63,674 nucleotides of DNA from JALZEG01 sp035942255 (GCA_035942255.1 DASZDG010000030.1:1-63674); one strand, 5' to 3'; numbered from the stretch's first letter, positions 25,797 to 36,379 are shown. Numbers and translations are program-made. Notes: generated by a model not told the origin, from the sequence alone.

Positions 25797-26875
25797 CCCG
25801 CGTCCTTCAGGTCCTGGGGAACTCCACGGGGGGGATCGCGCGCCACGTGGCGCAGGTGACCGAGCACCTCGACGGCGACGGCTTCGCGGTCGACATAGCC
25901 GGCCCCCCGGCCCTGCCGCTGGAGATGCCGAAGCCGGTGCACCACGTGTCGATCCCGAACGGCCCGGTGAAGGGCCACGCCGCGGCGCTCCGCCGCCTGC
26001 GCGAGATCCTCGGCTCGGGGGGATACGGCGTCGTGCACGCGCACGGCCTGCGCGCGGGCATCGACGCCGCCCTGGCCGCCCGCGGCGGTCCGCCGGTCGT
26101 GCTCACCGTCCACAACGTCGTCCACCCGGACGTGGCGGGGCCCGCCCGCGCCCTGCTCTACAAGCCCGCGGAGTCGCTGGCGGTGCGTCTCACCGACCAC
26201 ACGTTCGCGGTCTCGAAGGAGATCGCGGCGCGGCTGCGGAAGGTGCGGGGGGCCGGGCGCAAGGTCGAGGTCCTCTACCTCGGGATCGGTGACCCTCCCG
26301 CGGTCGAGCGGGACCGCACCGAGATCCGGCGCGACCTGGGGGCCGAGGGGCCGCTCGTCGTCACGGCGTCGCGGCTCGCTCCGCAGAAGGCGCTGCACGT
26401 GATGTTCGACGCGCTCGCGCAGGTGGACATGCCGTTCACGCTCGCGGTGCTCGGGACGGGGCCGCTGGAGGGGGACCTGCGGGAGGCGGCGGAGCGCGCC
26501 GGCGTGGCCGCACGCGTGCGGTGGCTGGGCTTCCGCGCCGACGTCGCCGACTACATCGCCGCCGCCGACGTCTTCTGCCTTTCGTCGGTGTGGGAGGGCG
26601 TCCCGCTGGCGGCGCAGGAGGCCGTGCTGCTCGGCGTCCCGATCGTCGCGACGTCGGTCGGGGGGATGCCCGAGCTCGTCGACGACGCGGTCACCGGACG
26701 GCTGGTGCCGCCGGGGGACCCGGCCGCGCTCGCTTCGGCGTTGCGGCAGGTGCTGTCGAACGACGTGCTCCGGACCACGTTCGCGGCCGCGGCGCGAGCT
26801 CGTCTGGCGGAACGGTTCTCGACCGGCAAGATGCTCGCCCGGCTCGCCGCCGAGTACCGGGAGCGAGCGCGGTGA
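25793..26875 (+). CDS. Family 4 (GT-B) glycosyltransferase
   Basis: This 360-aa enzyme has an N-terminal acceptor domain starting RVLQVLGNSTGGIARHVAQV (glycine-rich loop) and a C-terminal donor domain with VVTASRLAPQKALHVMFDAL, LGTGPLEGDLREAAERAGV, VRWLGFRADVADYIAAADVFCLSSVWEGVPLAAQEAVLLGVPIVATSVGGMPELV. The E-x7-E motif (EGVPLAAQEA) is the GT4 retaining signature. The nucleotide-sugar and acceptor are unknown. Its place between murJ and a polyprenyl-phosphate transferase-like gene suggests envelope glycan synthesis. Confidence 0.93.
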   Translation: MTRVLQVLGNSTGGIARHVAQVTEHLDGDGFAVDIAGPPALPLEMPKPVHHVSIPNGPVKGHAAALRRLREILGSGGYGVVHAHGLRAGIDAALAARGGPPVVLTVHNVVHPDVAGPARALLYKPAESLAVRLTDHTFAVSKEIAARLRKVRGAGRKVEVLYLGIGDPPAVERDRTEIRRDLGAEGPLVVTASRLAPQKALHVMFDALAQVDMPFTLAVLGTGPLEGDLREAAERAGVAARVRWLGFRADVADYIAAADVFCLSSVWEGVPLAAQEAVLLGVPIVATSVGGMPELVDDAVTGRLVPPGDPAALASALRQVLSNDVLRTTFAAAARARLAERFSTGKMLARLAAEYRERAR

Positions 26876-29043
26876 GGCTCCGTGGGGCCGTCGCTCTCGC
26901 TCTCGTGGCCGCGGCCCCCTCACCGGCGGCCGCCGCGCAAGCAGACGCGTGCGCGAACGTCGTGATCGTCGCGCTGCCCGGCGTCACCTGGGCCGACCTC
27001 CGGCGCGACGAGCCCCCACATCTCCTCGCGCTCGCCGAGCGCGGGTCGATCGGGTCGGTATCGGTGCGGACGAACACCTCGCGCACGACGTACGCGTCGG
27101 GGTTCGCGACCGTCGGGGCCGGGACGAGGGTCGACGCTCCGAAGTCCGCGGGGGCCGCGGCGCGTCCGGCGCCGCAGCGCGCGGAGCTCGAGACGGACGT
27201 TCGGGTCGCGGGCATCGAGGCCATCGCGGAGCTGGCGCGCGAGGCGGGGTACAGCACGGCCCGGCCCGGCGCGCTCGCGGCGGCGCTGGACGACCGCCAG
27301 GTGGTCGCGATCGGGAGCTCGAGCCTCGGGTTCGACCCCCCGTCACCTGTGGGAGCGGATCGCCCGGTGTTGCTCGCCGCGATGGACGACGACGGGGTCG
27401 TCGACGCCGCCGCGGTCGGGCCCGGGCTGCTGCGCCCGGACTCCGGCGCCCCGTTCGGCGTACGAACCGACGTAGACGCGGTGGCCGCCGTCGCGGCGCA
27501 GGCGCTCGAGGACCCGTGCGCGGTGGTGGTCCTCGACCCCGGCGACCTCGTGCGCGCCGACACGCTCGCGGTCCTGCAACCCGGCGACGTGCCGGCGCAG
27601 CGCACCGCCGCGCTGCTGTCGGCCGACGCGCAGCTGGGCGCGGTGGCGGAGCTGCTCGACGACGACGACCTGCTGCTCGCGGTCACGGTGACGTCGCCGC
27701 GCTCGGAGGAGGAGACGCACCTCGGCGTCGCGGCCGCCGCCGGGCCCGGGTTCGCCGCGGGAGCACGGTTGGAATCCGCAACCACGCGCAAGGACGGGAT
27801 CGTGACACTGCCGGACGTCGCGCCGACGGTGCTCGAGCATCTCGGCGTCGACCGGCCGTCGTCGATGCTCGGCCGCCCGTGGTTCGCGGAGCCCGCGTCC
27901 GGCGACCTCGTCGCGCAGGCGGTCGACCTGGACGAGGAGTCGGTGTTCTCCTACGGCGTCCAGCCCGGAGTCGCAACGGGCTTCGTCGTCGCCCAGGTCG
28001 CCGCGTACGTCGGGCTGCTCGCGCTGTTCGGCCTGCGGCGGCGCGGCGCGGCGGTGCCCGAAGGCGTGCCCGCCACCGCGCTCGAGGTCGCGGCCCTGGC
28101 GGTCGCCGCGTTCCCGCTCGCGTCCTACCTCGCCGGCGCGGGCATGACGCACGAGCTCGGAGTGACGGGCTTCGTCGCGCTGCTGCTGGGGGTGGACGCC
28201 GTGCTGGTGGGCCTAGCGTTCGCGGCCCTGCGGTCGCCGCTCGACCGCCTCCTCGGGGTCGCGGCCGCGACGCTCGTCGTCATGGTCGGCGACCTCGCGC
28301 TCGGCGAGCGCCTGCAGCTCAACGCGGTCTTCGGGAACTCGCCGATCGTCGCCGGGCGTTTCGCCGGGCTCGGCAACCTCGCGTTCTCGATCCTCGGAGC
28401 CTCCGCCCTCGTGACGGCGACCGTGCTCGTGCACCGGGCCGGCCGCGGCCGCGGCGCGCTCGCGGCCGCCGCGGCGATCTTCGCGGGGGCGGTGGTCGTC
28501 GACGGCGCTCCCGGCCTGGGCAGCGACGTGGGCGGCGTCCTCGCCCTCGTCCCCGGCTTGGCGGTCACGTGGATCCTGCTGTCGGGACGGAAGGTGAACG
28601 CCCGCACCGCGCTCGTCGCCGGGCTTGCCGGCGTGCTCGCTCTCGGCGCCTTCCTCGCGGTCGACCTGACGCGGCCCGAGGAGTCCCGCACGCACCTCGC
28701 GCGGCTCGTCGAGAACGTCGCCGACGAAGGCCCCGCGGTGTTCGCCGACACGATCGAGCGCAAGGTGCGGACCAATCTCCGCATCTTCGGCTCGACGATC
28801 TGGACCTACCTGGTGCCGCCGGCGTTGCTGCTGCTCGCGGTGCTGTTGCGCAAGCCGCCGGGGCGGTGGCAGCAGCTCGCGAGCCGGTTCCCCGTGATCC
28901 GCAGCGGCCTGGTCGGGGGGCTGGTCCTGGCCCTGCTCGGCTTCGCGGTCAACGACTCGGGGATCGTCGTGCCGGCGATGTTCCTGTCGTGGCTCGTGCC
29001 GCTCGCGCTCGTCACGTACGTGTCGCTGGAGAAGCACGCGTGA
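26872..29043 (+). CDS. Phosphodiesterase-like periplasmic domain fused to a multi-pass membrane domain
   Basis: This 723-aa protein has a signal peptide (RGAVALALVAAAPSPAAAA). A domain of about 360 residues resembles a diverged alkaline-phosphatase/type I phosphodiesterase fold: NVVIVALPGVTWADLRRDEPPHLLALAERGSIGSVSVRT, and PDVAPTVLEHLGV toward the end. About nine C-terminal helices follow, including NAVFGNSPIVAGRFAGLGNLAFS and DGAPGLGSDVGGVLALVPG. Canonical metal ligands are mostly lost in the first domain, so activity is doubtful. It overlaps both neighbours and belongs to the same envelope operon. Function is unknown. Confidence 0.75.
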   Translation: MRLRGAVALALVAAAPSPAAAAQADACANVVIVALPGVTWADLRRDEPPHLLALAERGSIGSVSVRTNTSRTTYASGFATVGAGTRVDAPKSAGAAARPAPQRAELETDVRVAGIEAIAELAREAGYSTARPGALAAALDDRQVVAIGSSSLGFDPPSPVGADRPVLLAAMDDDGVVDAAAVGPGLLRPDSGAPFGVRTDVDAVAAVAAQALEDPCAVVVLDPGDLVRADTLAVLQPGDVPAQRTAALLSADAQLGAVAELLDDDDLLLAVTVTSPRSEEETHLGVAAAAGPGFAAGARLESATTRKDGIVTLPDVAPTVLEHLGVDRPSSMLGRPWFAEPASGDLVAQAVDLDEESVFSYGVQPGVATGFVVAQVAAYVGLLALFGLRRRGAAVPEGVPATALEVAALAVAAFPLASYLAGAGMTHELGVTGFVALLLGVDAVLVGLAFAALRSPLDRLLGVAAATLVVMVGDLALGERLQLNAVFGNSPIVAGRFAGLGNLAFSILGASALVTATVLVHRAGRGRGALAAAAAIFAGAVVVDGAPGLGSDVGGVLALVPGLAVTWILLSGRKVNARTALVAGLAGVLALGAFLAVDLTRPEESRTHLARLVENVADEGPAVFADTIERKVRTNLRIFGSTIWTYLVPPALLLLAVLLRKPPGRWQQLASRFPVIRSGLVGGLVLALLGFAVNDSGIVVPAMFLSWLVPLALVTYVSLEKHA

Positions 29044-29867
29044 CCGACCTGGTCGCCGCCGCGTTGGGTGTGGGCGCCGGCCGGCTGCTCGCGGGGCGGG
29101 CGCTCGCGCGGCCCCCGGCCTGGTCCCTGCGCACGAACGTCTCCGGGCGCGAGGTGCCCGCGGTCCTGGGCCTCCCGGTCGCCGCAGGAGGGATCGTCGC
29201 TCTCGCGGTGCTGCTCGCCGGCGAGGCCGCGGGAGTCGAGCCCGCGCGGACGGCCAGGGTCGCCGTCGCAGCCGCCCTCGTCCTCGCGCTGATGGCCGCG
29301 GCGGGATGGTGGGACGACCGGCGCGGCGACGAGAGCGCCCGCGGCTTCGCCGGCCACCTGGGTGCCGCGCGCGGAGGACGGCTGACGGGCGGGCTCGTGA
29401 AGATCGCCGGGGGAGGCGCCGCCGGGGTGGCGGCCGCGGCCCTCGTGTACCCGTCGAGCCTCGCCCCCGCGGCCCTGACCGCGCTCGCGGTGCCGCTTGC
29501 GGCGAACCTCTTCAACCTCCTCGACCGCGCCCCGGGCCGGGCCGGGAAGGCCGCGCTGGTCGCCGCCCTGCCGCTGCTCGTCTTCGCGCCGGTCGCATGG
29601 GCGGTCGCGGCCGGGGGGACGTTCGGGACGCTGGCGGGCGTGCTGCCGGCTGACCTCCGCGAGCGCGGGATGCTCGGCGACGCCGGCGCGAACCCGATGG
29701 GAGCGCTGCTCGGCCTGGGACTTGCGGTGACGCTCGGGACGGCCGGGCTCGCCGTCGCCGTGGTCGTCATGCTCGCCCTGAACCTCGCCTCGGAGCGCTG
29801 GTCGTTCTCGCAGGTCATCGAGCGCTCGCCGCCCCTGCGGTGGTTCGACTCGATCGGGCGGAAATGA
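29040..29867 (+). CDS. MraY/WecA-like polyprenyl-phosphate phosphotransferase family protein
   Basis: This 275-aa membrane protein has eight or so short helices. Motifs recall the PNPT family: WWDDRRGDESARGFAGHLGA, NLFNLLDRAPGRAGK (the family NxxNxxDGxxG motif, with R replacing G) and MLGDAGANPMGALLG (GDxGxxxxG). It is about 60-80 residues shorter than WecA and its first Asp pair is altered, so catalysis is uncertain. It may load a sugar phosphate on a lipid carrier for the adjacent glycosyltransferase. The GTG start overlaps the previous stop. Confidence 0.78.
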   Translation: MTDLVAAALGVGAGRLLAGRALARPPAWSLRTNVSGREVPAVLGLPVAAGGIVALAVLLAGEAAGVEPARTARVAVAAALVLALMAAAGWWDDRRGDESARGFAGHLGAARGGRLTGGLVKIAGGGAAGVAAAALVYPSSLAPAALTALAVPLAANLFNLLDRAPGRAGKAALVAALPLLVFAPVAWAVAAGGTFGTLAGVLPADLRERGMLGDAGANPMGALLGLGLAVTLGTAGLAVAVVVMLALNLASERWSFSQVIERSPPLRWFDSIGRK

Positions 29868-29996
29868 GTCCGGCTCCGGGGGCCGCGTGCTAGCGTGTGA
29901 TGACTTCCCCCGAAGCAACCCGTTGGGCCTCGCCTTGCCTGATTCCGGTTGCCGGGGGGCGTCACCGTGGCCGAACGAACCGAAAGGATGGCGCTG

Positions 29997-31637
<1,641 letters not shown>

Positions 31638-31676
31638 CCCCAACCCGTCGGCTCTCATACGGGTAAGGTCGGCGGC

Positions 31677-32789
31677 ATGAAGGTCGGGATCCCGCGCGAG
31701 CTGAAGGACAACGAGTACCGGGTCGCGATCACGCCCGCCGGCGTGCGCGAGCTGGTGGTGTCCGGGCACGACGTGTTCATCGAGAACGACGCCGGCCGCG
31801 GCTCCAGCATCACGAACGCCGAGTTCGAGCGCGCGGGGGCGAAGATCCTCCCCGATGCCGACAGCGTCTTCGCCGAGGCCGAGATGGTCCTGAAGGTGAA
31901 GGAGCCGATCCCCGAGGAGTTCCACCGGCTGCGCGACGGCCTGCTGCTCTTCACGTACCTGCACCTCGCCGCGAGCGAGCCCGTGACCCGTGCGCTGCTC
32001 GACTCCGGGACGACCGGCGTCGCCTACGAGACCGTCGAGCTCCCGGACCGTTCGCTGCCGCTGCTGGCCCCGATGAGCGAGGTCGCCGGCCGCATGGCCC
32101 CCCAGGTGGGCGCGATCTCGCTCCAGCGCGAGCACGGGGGCCGCGGCGTGCTCCTCGGCGGCGTGTCGGGCGTCCGCCCGGGCCGCGTCGTCGTGATCGG
32201 CGCCGGGATGTCCGGGATGAACGCGGCGTGGATCGCGCAGGGCATGGAGGCCGAGGTCGTCATCCTCGACAAGAACATCAACAAGCTGCGCGACGTCGAC
32301 CGCATCCATCAGGGAAAGATCCTCACGCTCGCGTCGAACCGGCTCTCGGTCGAGGAGGTCGTGACGCAGGCGGACCTCGTCATCGGCGCGGTGCTCGTCC
32401 CCGGCGCCCGCGCCCCGAAGATCGTCAGCGAAGAGGTCGTCAAGGAGATGAAGCCGCGCTCGGTGATCGTCGACATCTCCATCGACCAGGGCGGCTGCTT
32501 CGAGACGTCGCGCATGACGACGCACTCCGACCCCACCTACGTGGTCCACGACGTCGTGCACTACTGCGTCGGCAACATGCCGGGCGCGGTGCCGCACACG
32601 TCGACGTACGCGCTGACGAACGCGACGATGCCGTACGTCGTCGCCCTCGCGGACAAGGGCCTCGAGGCGGCGGTGCGCGACGACCCCGCGCTGGCGAAGG
32701 GCGTCAACACGCTGAAGGGGTCGGTCGTGTACGAGCCCGTCGCCCAGGCGCACGGACTCGACTACGTACCGCTCGACGACCTGATCTGA
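31677..32789 (+). CDS. ald: Alanine dehydrogenase
   Basis: This 370-aa enzyme reversibly deaminates L-alanine to pyruvate with NAD. It begins MKVGIPRELKDNEYRVAITPAGV, has the substrate Lys in MVLKVKEP and His in LLFTYLHLA, the NAD loop VVVIGAGMSGMNAAWIA, and DISIDQGGCFETSRMTTHSDPTY with the active-site Asp. Length matches mycobacterial Ald. An AAGG ribosome-binding site lies about 9 nt upstream. xerD begins 6 bp after its stop, so the two are probably co-transcribed. Confidence 0.97.
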   Translation: MKVGIPRELKDNEYRVAITPAGVRELVVSGHDVFIENDAGRGSSITNAEFERAGAKILPDADSVFAEAEMVLKVKEPIPEEFHRLRDGLLLFTYLHLAASEPVTRALLDSGTTGVAYETVELPDRSLPLLAPMSEVAGRMAPQVGAISLQREHGGRGVLLGGVSGVRPGRVVVIGAGMSGMNAAWIAQGMEAEVVILDKNINKLRDVDRIHQGKILTLASNRLSVEEVVTQADLVIGAVLVPGARAPKIVSEEVVKEMKPRSVIVDISIDQGGCFETSRMTTHSDPTYVVHDVVHYCVGNMPGAVPHTSTYALTNATMPYVVALADKGLEAAVRDDPALAKGVNTLKGSVVYEPVAQAHGLDYVPLDDLI

Positions 32790-32795
32790 CGTCCC

Positions 32796-33725
32796 GTGGT
32801 CGACGCCGGCCTCGTGGACGACTTCGTCTCGCACCTGCAGTTCGAGCGCGGGCTGGCGGACAACTCCGTGGCCGCCTACCGGCGCGACCTCGCGAAGTGG
32901 ACGGCTTACTGCGCGGACGCGGGGATCGGCCTGCGTGACGCGGAGCCGGGGAACGTCACGGAGTTCCTCGACCGGCTCCGCAAGGGGCGCCCGCCGGCCG
33001 CGGCCCCCATGGCCCCCTCGTCGGTCGCGCGGACGCTCGTCTCCGTCAGGGCGCTCTACCGGTTCCTCGTCAGGGAGGCCGGTCTCGCCTCCGACCCCAC
33101 GGCGCGCGTCGGGACGCCCTCCCGCCCCCGTTCGATCCCGAAGGCGATCTCGGTCGAGCAGGTCGAGCGGCTGATCGAGGCGCCGCCGCGCGACCTGCTC
33201 GGACGGCGGGACGTAGCGATGCTCGAGGTGCTGTACGGCGCGGGGCTGAGGATCTCGGAGCTCGTGGACCTCGACGTCGACGACGCCGACCTCGACGCCG
33301 GGACGGTGCTCGTGCGCTCGGGGAAGGGCGGCAAGGGCCGGATGGTGCCGCTCGGCCGGGCGGCGCGGCGGGCCGTCGGGGAGTACCTCGTGCAGAGCCG
33401 GCCGGAGCTGCTCGTCCGAGCCCCCGCCCGCGCGGGCGACGCGGCCGCGCTGTTCCTGAACGCCCGGGGGGGCCGCCTCGGGCGGCAGGGGTGCTGGAAG
33501 GTCCTCAAGCACCACGCCGGCGCCGCCGGTCTCGACCGGGTCGTCTCGCCGCATACTCTTAGGCACTCGTTCGCGACGCACATGCTCGACGCGGGGGCCG
33601 ACATCCGCGTGGTGCAGGAGCTGCTCGGGCATTCGAGCCTCGCGACGACGCAGGTCTACACGCTGGTGAGCGACCGGCGGCTGCAGGAGGTCTACGTTTC
33701 CGCCCATCCGCGCGCCCGCGGCTGA
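32796..33725 (+). CDS. xerD: Tyrosine recombinase XerD
   Basis: This 309-aa recombinase has a SAM-like N-terminal core-binding domain (DDFVSHLQFERGLADNSVAAYRRDL). The catalytic domain has the R-K-H-R-H-Y set: Arg in GAGLRISELVDL, Lys in VRSGKGGKGRMVPLG, SPHTLRHSFATHMLDAG (H, R), QELLGHSSLATTQVYTLV (H, nucleophile Tyr). XerC/D resolve chromosome dimers at dif. Its place near parA and scpAB matches Rv1701. The GTG start has no obvious ribosome-binding site but sits directly after ald. Confidence 0.95.
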   Translation: MVDAGLVDDFVSHLQFERGLADNSVAAYRRDLAKWTAYCADAGIGLRDAEPGNVTEFLDRLRKGRPPAAAPMAPSSVARTLVSVRALYRFLVREAGLASDPTARVGTPSRPRSIPKAISVEQVERLIEAPPRDLLGRRDVAMLEVLYGAGLRISELVDLDVDDADLDAGTVLVRSGKGGKGRMVPLGRAARRAVGEYLVQSRPELLVRAPARAGDAAALFLNARGGRLGRQGCWKVLKHHAGAAGLDRVVSPHTLRHSFATHMLDAGADIRVVQELLGHSSLATTQVYTLVSDRRLQEVYVSAHPRARG

Positions 33726-33754
33726 GGGGATACGGTCACCGCGGAGGGGGACAG

Positions 33755-34105
33755 ATGGACGACGACGCACTCAAGAGGATCCGCACGAAGCTCGAGGAGG
33801 AACGCTCCTCCGTCGAGCACCAGCTCCGCGAGCACGGGGCGGAGGTCGACGGCGGAGGCATCGAGGTCGGCTTCGACGGCGGCTTCGCCGACTCCGGGCA
33901 CCGCACGGCCGAGCGGGCCGAGGTGCTAGCGCTCGTCGAGGGGCTGATGTCCCACCGCAACGAGGTCGTTGCCGCGCTCGCCCGCATCGACGCCGGGACG
34001 TTCGGGACCTGCGAGCGCTGCGGCACCCCGATCCCCGAGGAGCGCCTCGAGGCGATCCCGACCGCGACGCTCTGCGTGTCCTGCAAGCAGCAGGCGTCGC
34101 GATAG
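33755..34105 (+). CDS. DksA/TraR-type zinc-finger protein
   Basis: This 116-aa protein has an N-terminal coiled-coil segment (ALKRIRTKLEEERSSVEHQLREHG) and the C4 zinc finger CERCGTPIPEERLEAIPTATLCVSC, the DksA_TraR pattern. Between them, FGTCERCG and ARIDAGTFG match the family. Such proteins bind RNA polymerase through the secondary channel. The DxxDxA tip acidic motif of true DksA is not evident, so a related regulator is safer. A GGAGGGGG site precedes the ATG. The following deoB gene overlaps its stop by ATAG. Confidence 0.88.
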   Translation: MDDDALKRIRTKLEEERSSVEHQLREHGAEVDGGGIEVGFDGGFADSGHRTAERAEVLALVEGLMSHRNEVVAALARIDAGTFGTCERCGTPIPEERLEAIPTATLCVSCKQQASR

Positions 34106-35280
34106 CCCCTGTCAGGGCGGTCGCCCTCGTAGTGCTCGACTCGGTCGGGATCGGAGGCGCTCCGGACGCGGCCGAGTTCGGCGACGATGGCTCGGCGACG
34201 CTCCAGCACGTGGCCGCCGCCACCGGAGGGCTCGGCCTTCCGAACCTGGCCTCGCTGGGGTTGGGCAACGTCGCGCCGGTCGACGGCGTCCCGCCGGCCC
34301 CCGAGCCCGCCGGAGCCTTCGGCTCGATGGTCGAGCGGTCGCCGGGCAAGGACACGACGACGGGCCACTGGGAGATCGCCGGCGTGATCCTCGACCGCCC
34401 CTTCCCGACGTACCCGGAGGGGTTCCCGCCGGCGGTGATGGAGCCGTTCGAGGAGGCGATCGGGTCCGGCACGCTCGGCAACGTCGCCGCGTCCGGCACG
34501 GAGATCATCGAGCGCCTGGGGGCCGAGCACCTGCGGACCGGGCTGCCGATCGTCTACACGTCCGCGGACAGCGTCTTCCAGATCGCGGCCCACGTCGACG
34601 TCGTGCCACTCGAAAGGCTCTACGAGATGTGTAGGGTTGCGCGGGAGCTGTTGCGGGGCGAGCACGAGGTGGGCCGGGTGATAGCCCGGCCGTTTACCGG
34701 CCGCCCCGGGGCGTTCGTCCGGACGCCGGACCGGCACGACTTCTCCGTCCCCCCGCCGCAGCCCACGGTCCTCGACCGGATCGAGGCCGCGGGCCTCGAG
34801 GTGAGGGGCGTCGGGAAGATCTCCGACATCTTCGCCGGACGGGGGCTGACCTCGTCGCGCCCGACCCGCTCCAACGACGACGGGGTCACCGCGGTGGTGG
34901 ACGAGCTCTCGGCGATCGGACGGGGGGTCGTGTTCGCGAACCTCGTGGACTTCGACTCCTCCTACGGGCACCGCAACGACCCCGCGGGGTACGCCGCGGC
35001 CCTCGAGGCCTTCGACCGCCGCCTGCCGGAGATCACGGGCGCCCTCGGCGACGACGACGTCCTGATCGTGACGGCCGACCACGGGAACGACCCGACGACG
35101 CCGTCGACCGACCACTCGCGGGAGAAGGTGCCGCTGCTCGTCGCCGGACGCGCGGTGCGCCGGGGGCGCGACCTGGGGGAGCGGGCGTCGTTCGCCGACT
35201 GCGGCGCGACGGTCGCCGAGCTGCTGGGGGCCGAGCCGCCGCCGGCCGGCAGGTCGTTCGCCGCGGACCTTCTCACCTGA
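34102..35280 (+). CDS. deoB: Phosphopentomutase, probably starting at a non-canonical ATA codon
   Basis: This 392-aa enzyme interconverts (deoxy)ribose-1- and -5-phosphate. The metal-binding VVLDSVGIGGAPDA, the active-site region SPGKDTTTGHWEIAG, and the C-terminal IVTADHGNDPTTPSTDHSREKVPLLV ligand cluster are intact. The first canonical start in frame, GTG 34132, would delete the strand RAVALVV that leads into the Asp ligand. No ATG, GTG or TTG exists between that point and well inside the upstream gene. ATA 34102 overlaps the upstream TAG as ATAG and restores a family-like N-terminus. Annotation pipelines would probably give 34132. Confidence 0.9.
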   Translation: MAPVRAVALVVLDSVGIGGAPDAAEFGDDGSATLQHVAAATGGLGLPNLASLGLGNVAPVDGVPPAPEPAGAFGSMVERSPGKDTTTGHWEIAGVILDRPFPTYPEGFPPAVMEPFEEAIGSGTLGNVAASGTEIIERLGAEHLRTGLPIVYTSADSVFQIAAHVDVVPLERLYEMCRVARELLRGEHEVGRVIARPFTGRPGAFVRTPDRHDFSVPPPQPTVLDRIEAAGLEVRGVGKISDIFAGRGLTSSRPTRSNDDGVTAVVDELSAIGRGVVFANLVDFDSSYGHRNDPAGYAAALEAFDRRLPEITGALGDDDVLIVTADHGNDPTTPSTDHSREKVPLLVAGRAVRRGRDLGERASFADCGATVAELLGAEPPPAGRSFAADLLT

Positions 35281-35320
35281 CGATCTGCCCCTTGTGCGGG
35301 GGCTCGTATCCCTTTATCGT

Positions 35321-35360
35321 CCACACTTCTACAAGGCGACTTGTCGACAAGTTTCCATGT
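35321..35360 (+). repeat. Octamer array 1, upstream of parA
   Basis: Consecutive 8-bp units in one register include CTACAAGG (35329), CGACTTGT (35337), CGACAAGT (35345) and the degenerate TTCCATGT (35353). The middle two units make a perfect 14-bp palindrome at 35339-35352. It lies about 40 bp before the parA start and is far more AT-rich than the flanks. Confidence 0.85.
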
Positions 35361-35401
35361 ACACGCCCGCAGCGTGGGCGGGTGCGGGGGAGAGGGGAGC
35401 G

Positions 35402-36379
35402 ATGGAGGGAGACGTTCGCACCGCAGCGCCCGGCGGCCTCGATCTGAACGGGGCGGGGGCCGCGCCTCCGGAGGTCACGGACGCGGGGCCGCAGGGGACC
35501 CTCTCAATAGACGACTCGGCACACGTGCCGGCGGCGGGTGGGTCCGCCGGCGGGGAGCCCGACCGTCCGTGGAGCCCCGGCCCCCGGCGCAACGCCCGCG
35601 TGATCGCGATGGCGAACCAGAAGGGCGGCGTGGGGAAGACCACGACGACGGTCAGCCTGGGGGCCGCGCTCGCCGAGCTCGCCCGGAAGGTCCTCGTCGT
35701 CGACTTCGACCCGCAAGGTGGGTGCGCGCTCGGGCTCGGCATCGAGCCGGGGGCGCTCGACGTCTCCGTCTACAACGCTCTCCTGGACCGGTCGTGCCGG
35801 AGCGAGGACGTCGTCATCCCGACCTCGGTCGAGGGGATGGACCTGATGCCCTCGAACATCGACCTCTCGGCGGCCGAGCTCATGCTCGTCCAGGAGGTCG
35901 CCCGCGAGCAGTCGCTGTCGCGGGCCCTGGCGCCGCTGCGCCGGAGCTACGACTACATCCTCGTCGACTGCCCTCCGTCGCTCGGCCTGCTGACGATCAA
36001 CGCGCTCACGGCGGCCGATGGGGTCATCGTCCCGCTCGAGTGCGAGTACTACGCGCTGCGGGGGATGGCGCTCCTGATGGACTCGATCGAGAGGGTGCGC
36101 GACAGGCTTAACCCTCAACTTCAGGTGGACGGAATCCTCGCCACGATGTACGACGGACGCACGCTGCACGCACGGGAGGTGCTCGAGCGCGTGCGGGAAG
36201 CCTTCGGCGACTCGCTGTTCGACTCGATCATCCGCAAGACGATCCGCTTCGCCGAGGCGCCGGTGGCGGGGGAGCCGATCCTCCGATACGCGCCGACGTC
36301 GACGGGATCCGCGTCCTACCGTGCGCTAGCCAAGGAGGTGATCAGCCGTGTCGAGACGAGCGAGCCTGCCCGGAGCTGA
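35402..36379 (+). CDS. parA: ParA-family chromosome partitioning ATPase
   Basis: This protein of about 325 aa has a 65-residue acidic/Gly-Ala-rich N-terminal tail and then a ParA core: MANQKGGVGKTTTTVSLG (deviant Walker A, residues 74-80), VVDFDPQGGCALGLG (Walker A'), and YDYILVDCPPSLGLLTINAL (Walker B). It matches Rv1708, the second ParA of actinobacteria, encoded next to scpA/scpB rather than near the origin. ATG 35402 follows a GAGAGGGGAG site. It overlaps the RHH partner gene by 32 bp, and octamer array 1 lies just upstream. Confidence 0.93.
   Translation: MEGDVRTAAPGGLDLNGAGAAPPEVTDAGPQGTLSIDDSAHVPAAGGSAGGEPDRPWSPGPRRNARVIAMANQKGGVGKTTTTVSLGAALAELARKVLVVDFDPQGGCALGLGIEPGALDVSVYNALLDRSCRSEDVVIPTSVEGMDLMPSNIDLSAAELMLVQEVAREQSLSRALAPLRRSYDYILVDCPPSLGLLTINALTAADGVIVPLECEYYALRGMALLMDSIERVRDRLNPQLQVDGILATMYDGRTLHAREVLERVREAFGDSLFDSIIRKTIRFAEAPVAGEPILRYAPTSTGSASYRALAKEVISRVETSEPARS

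Noticed and set aside
35339..35352. A parS or LexA operator at the 14-bp palindrome before parA
   Set aside because: The palindrome does not match the parS consensus (TGTTTCACGTGAAACA) or the actinobacterial SOS box. It is explained as two abutting octamer units in opposite sense.
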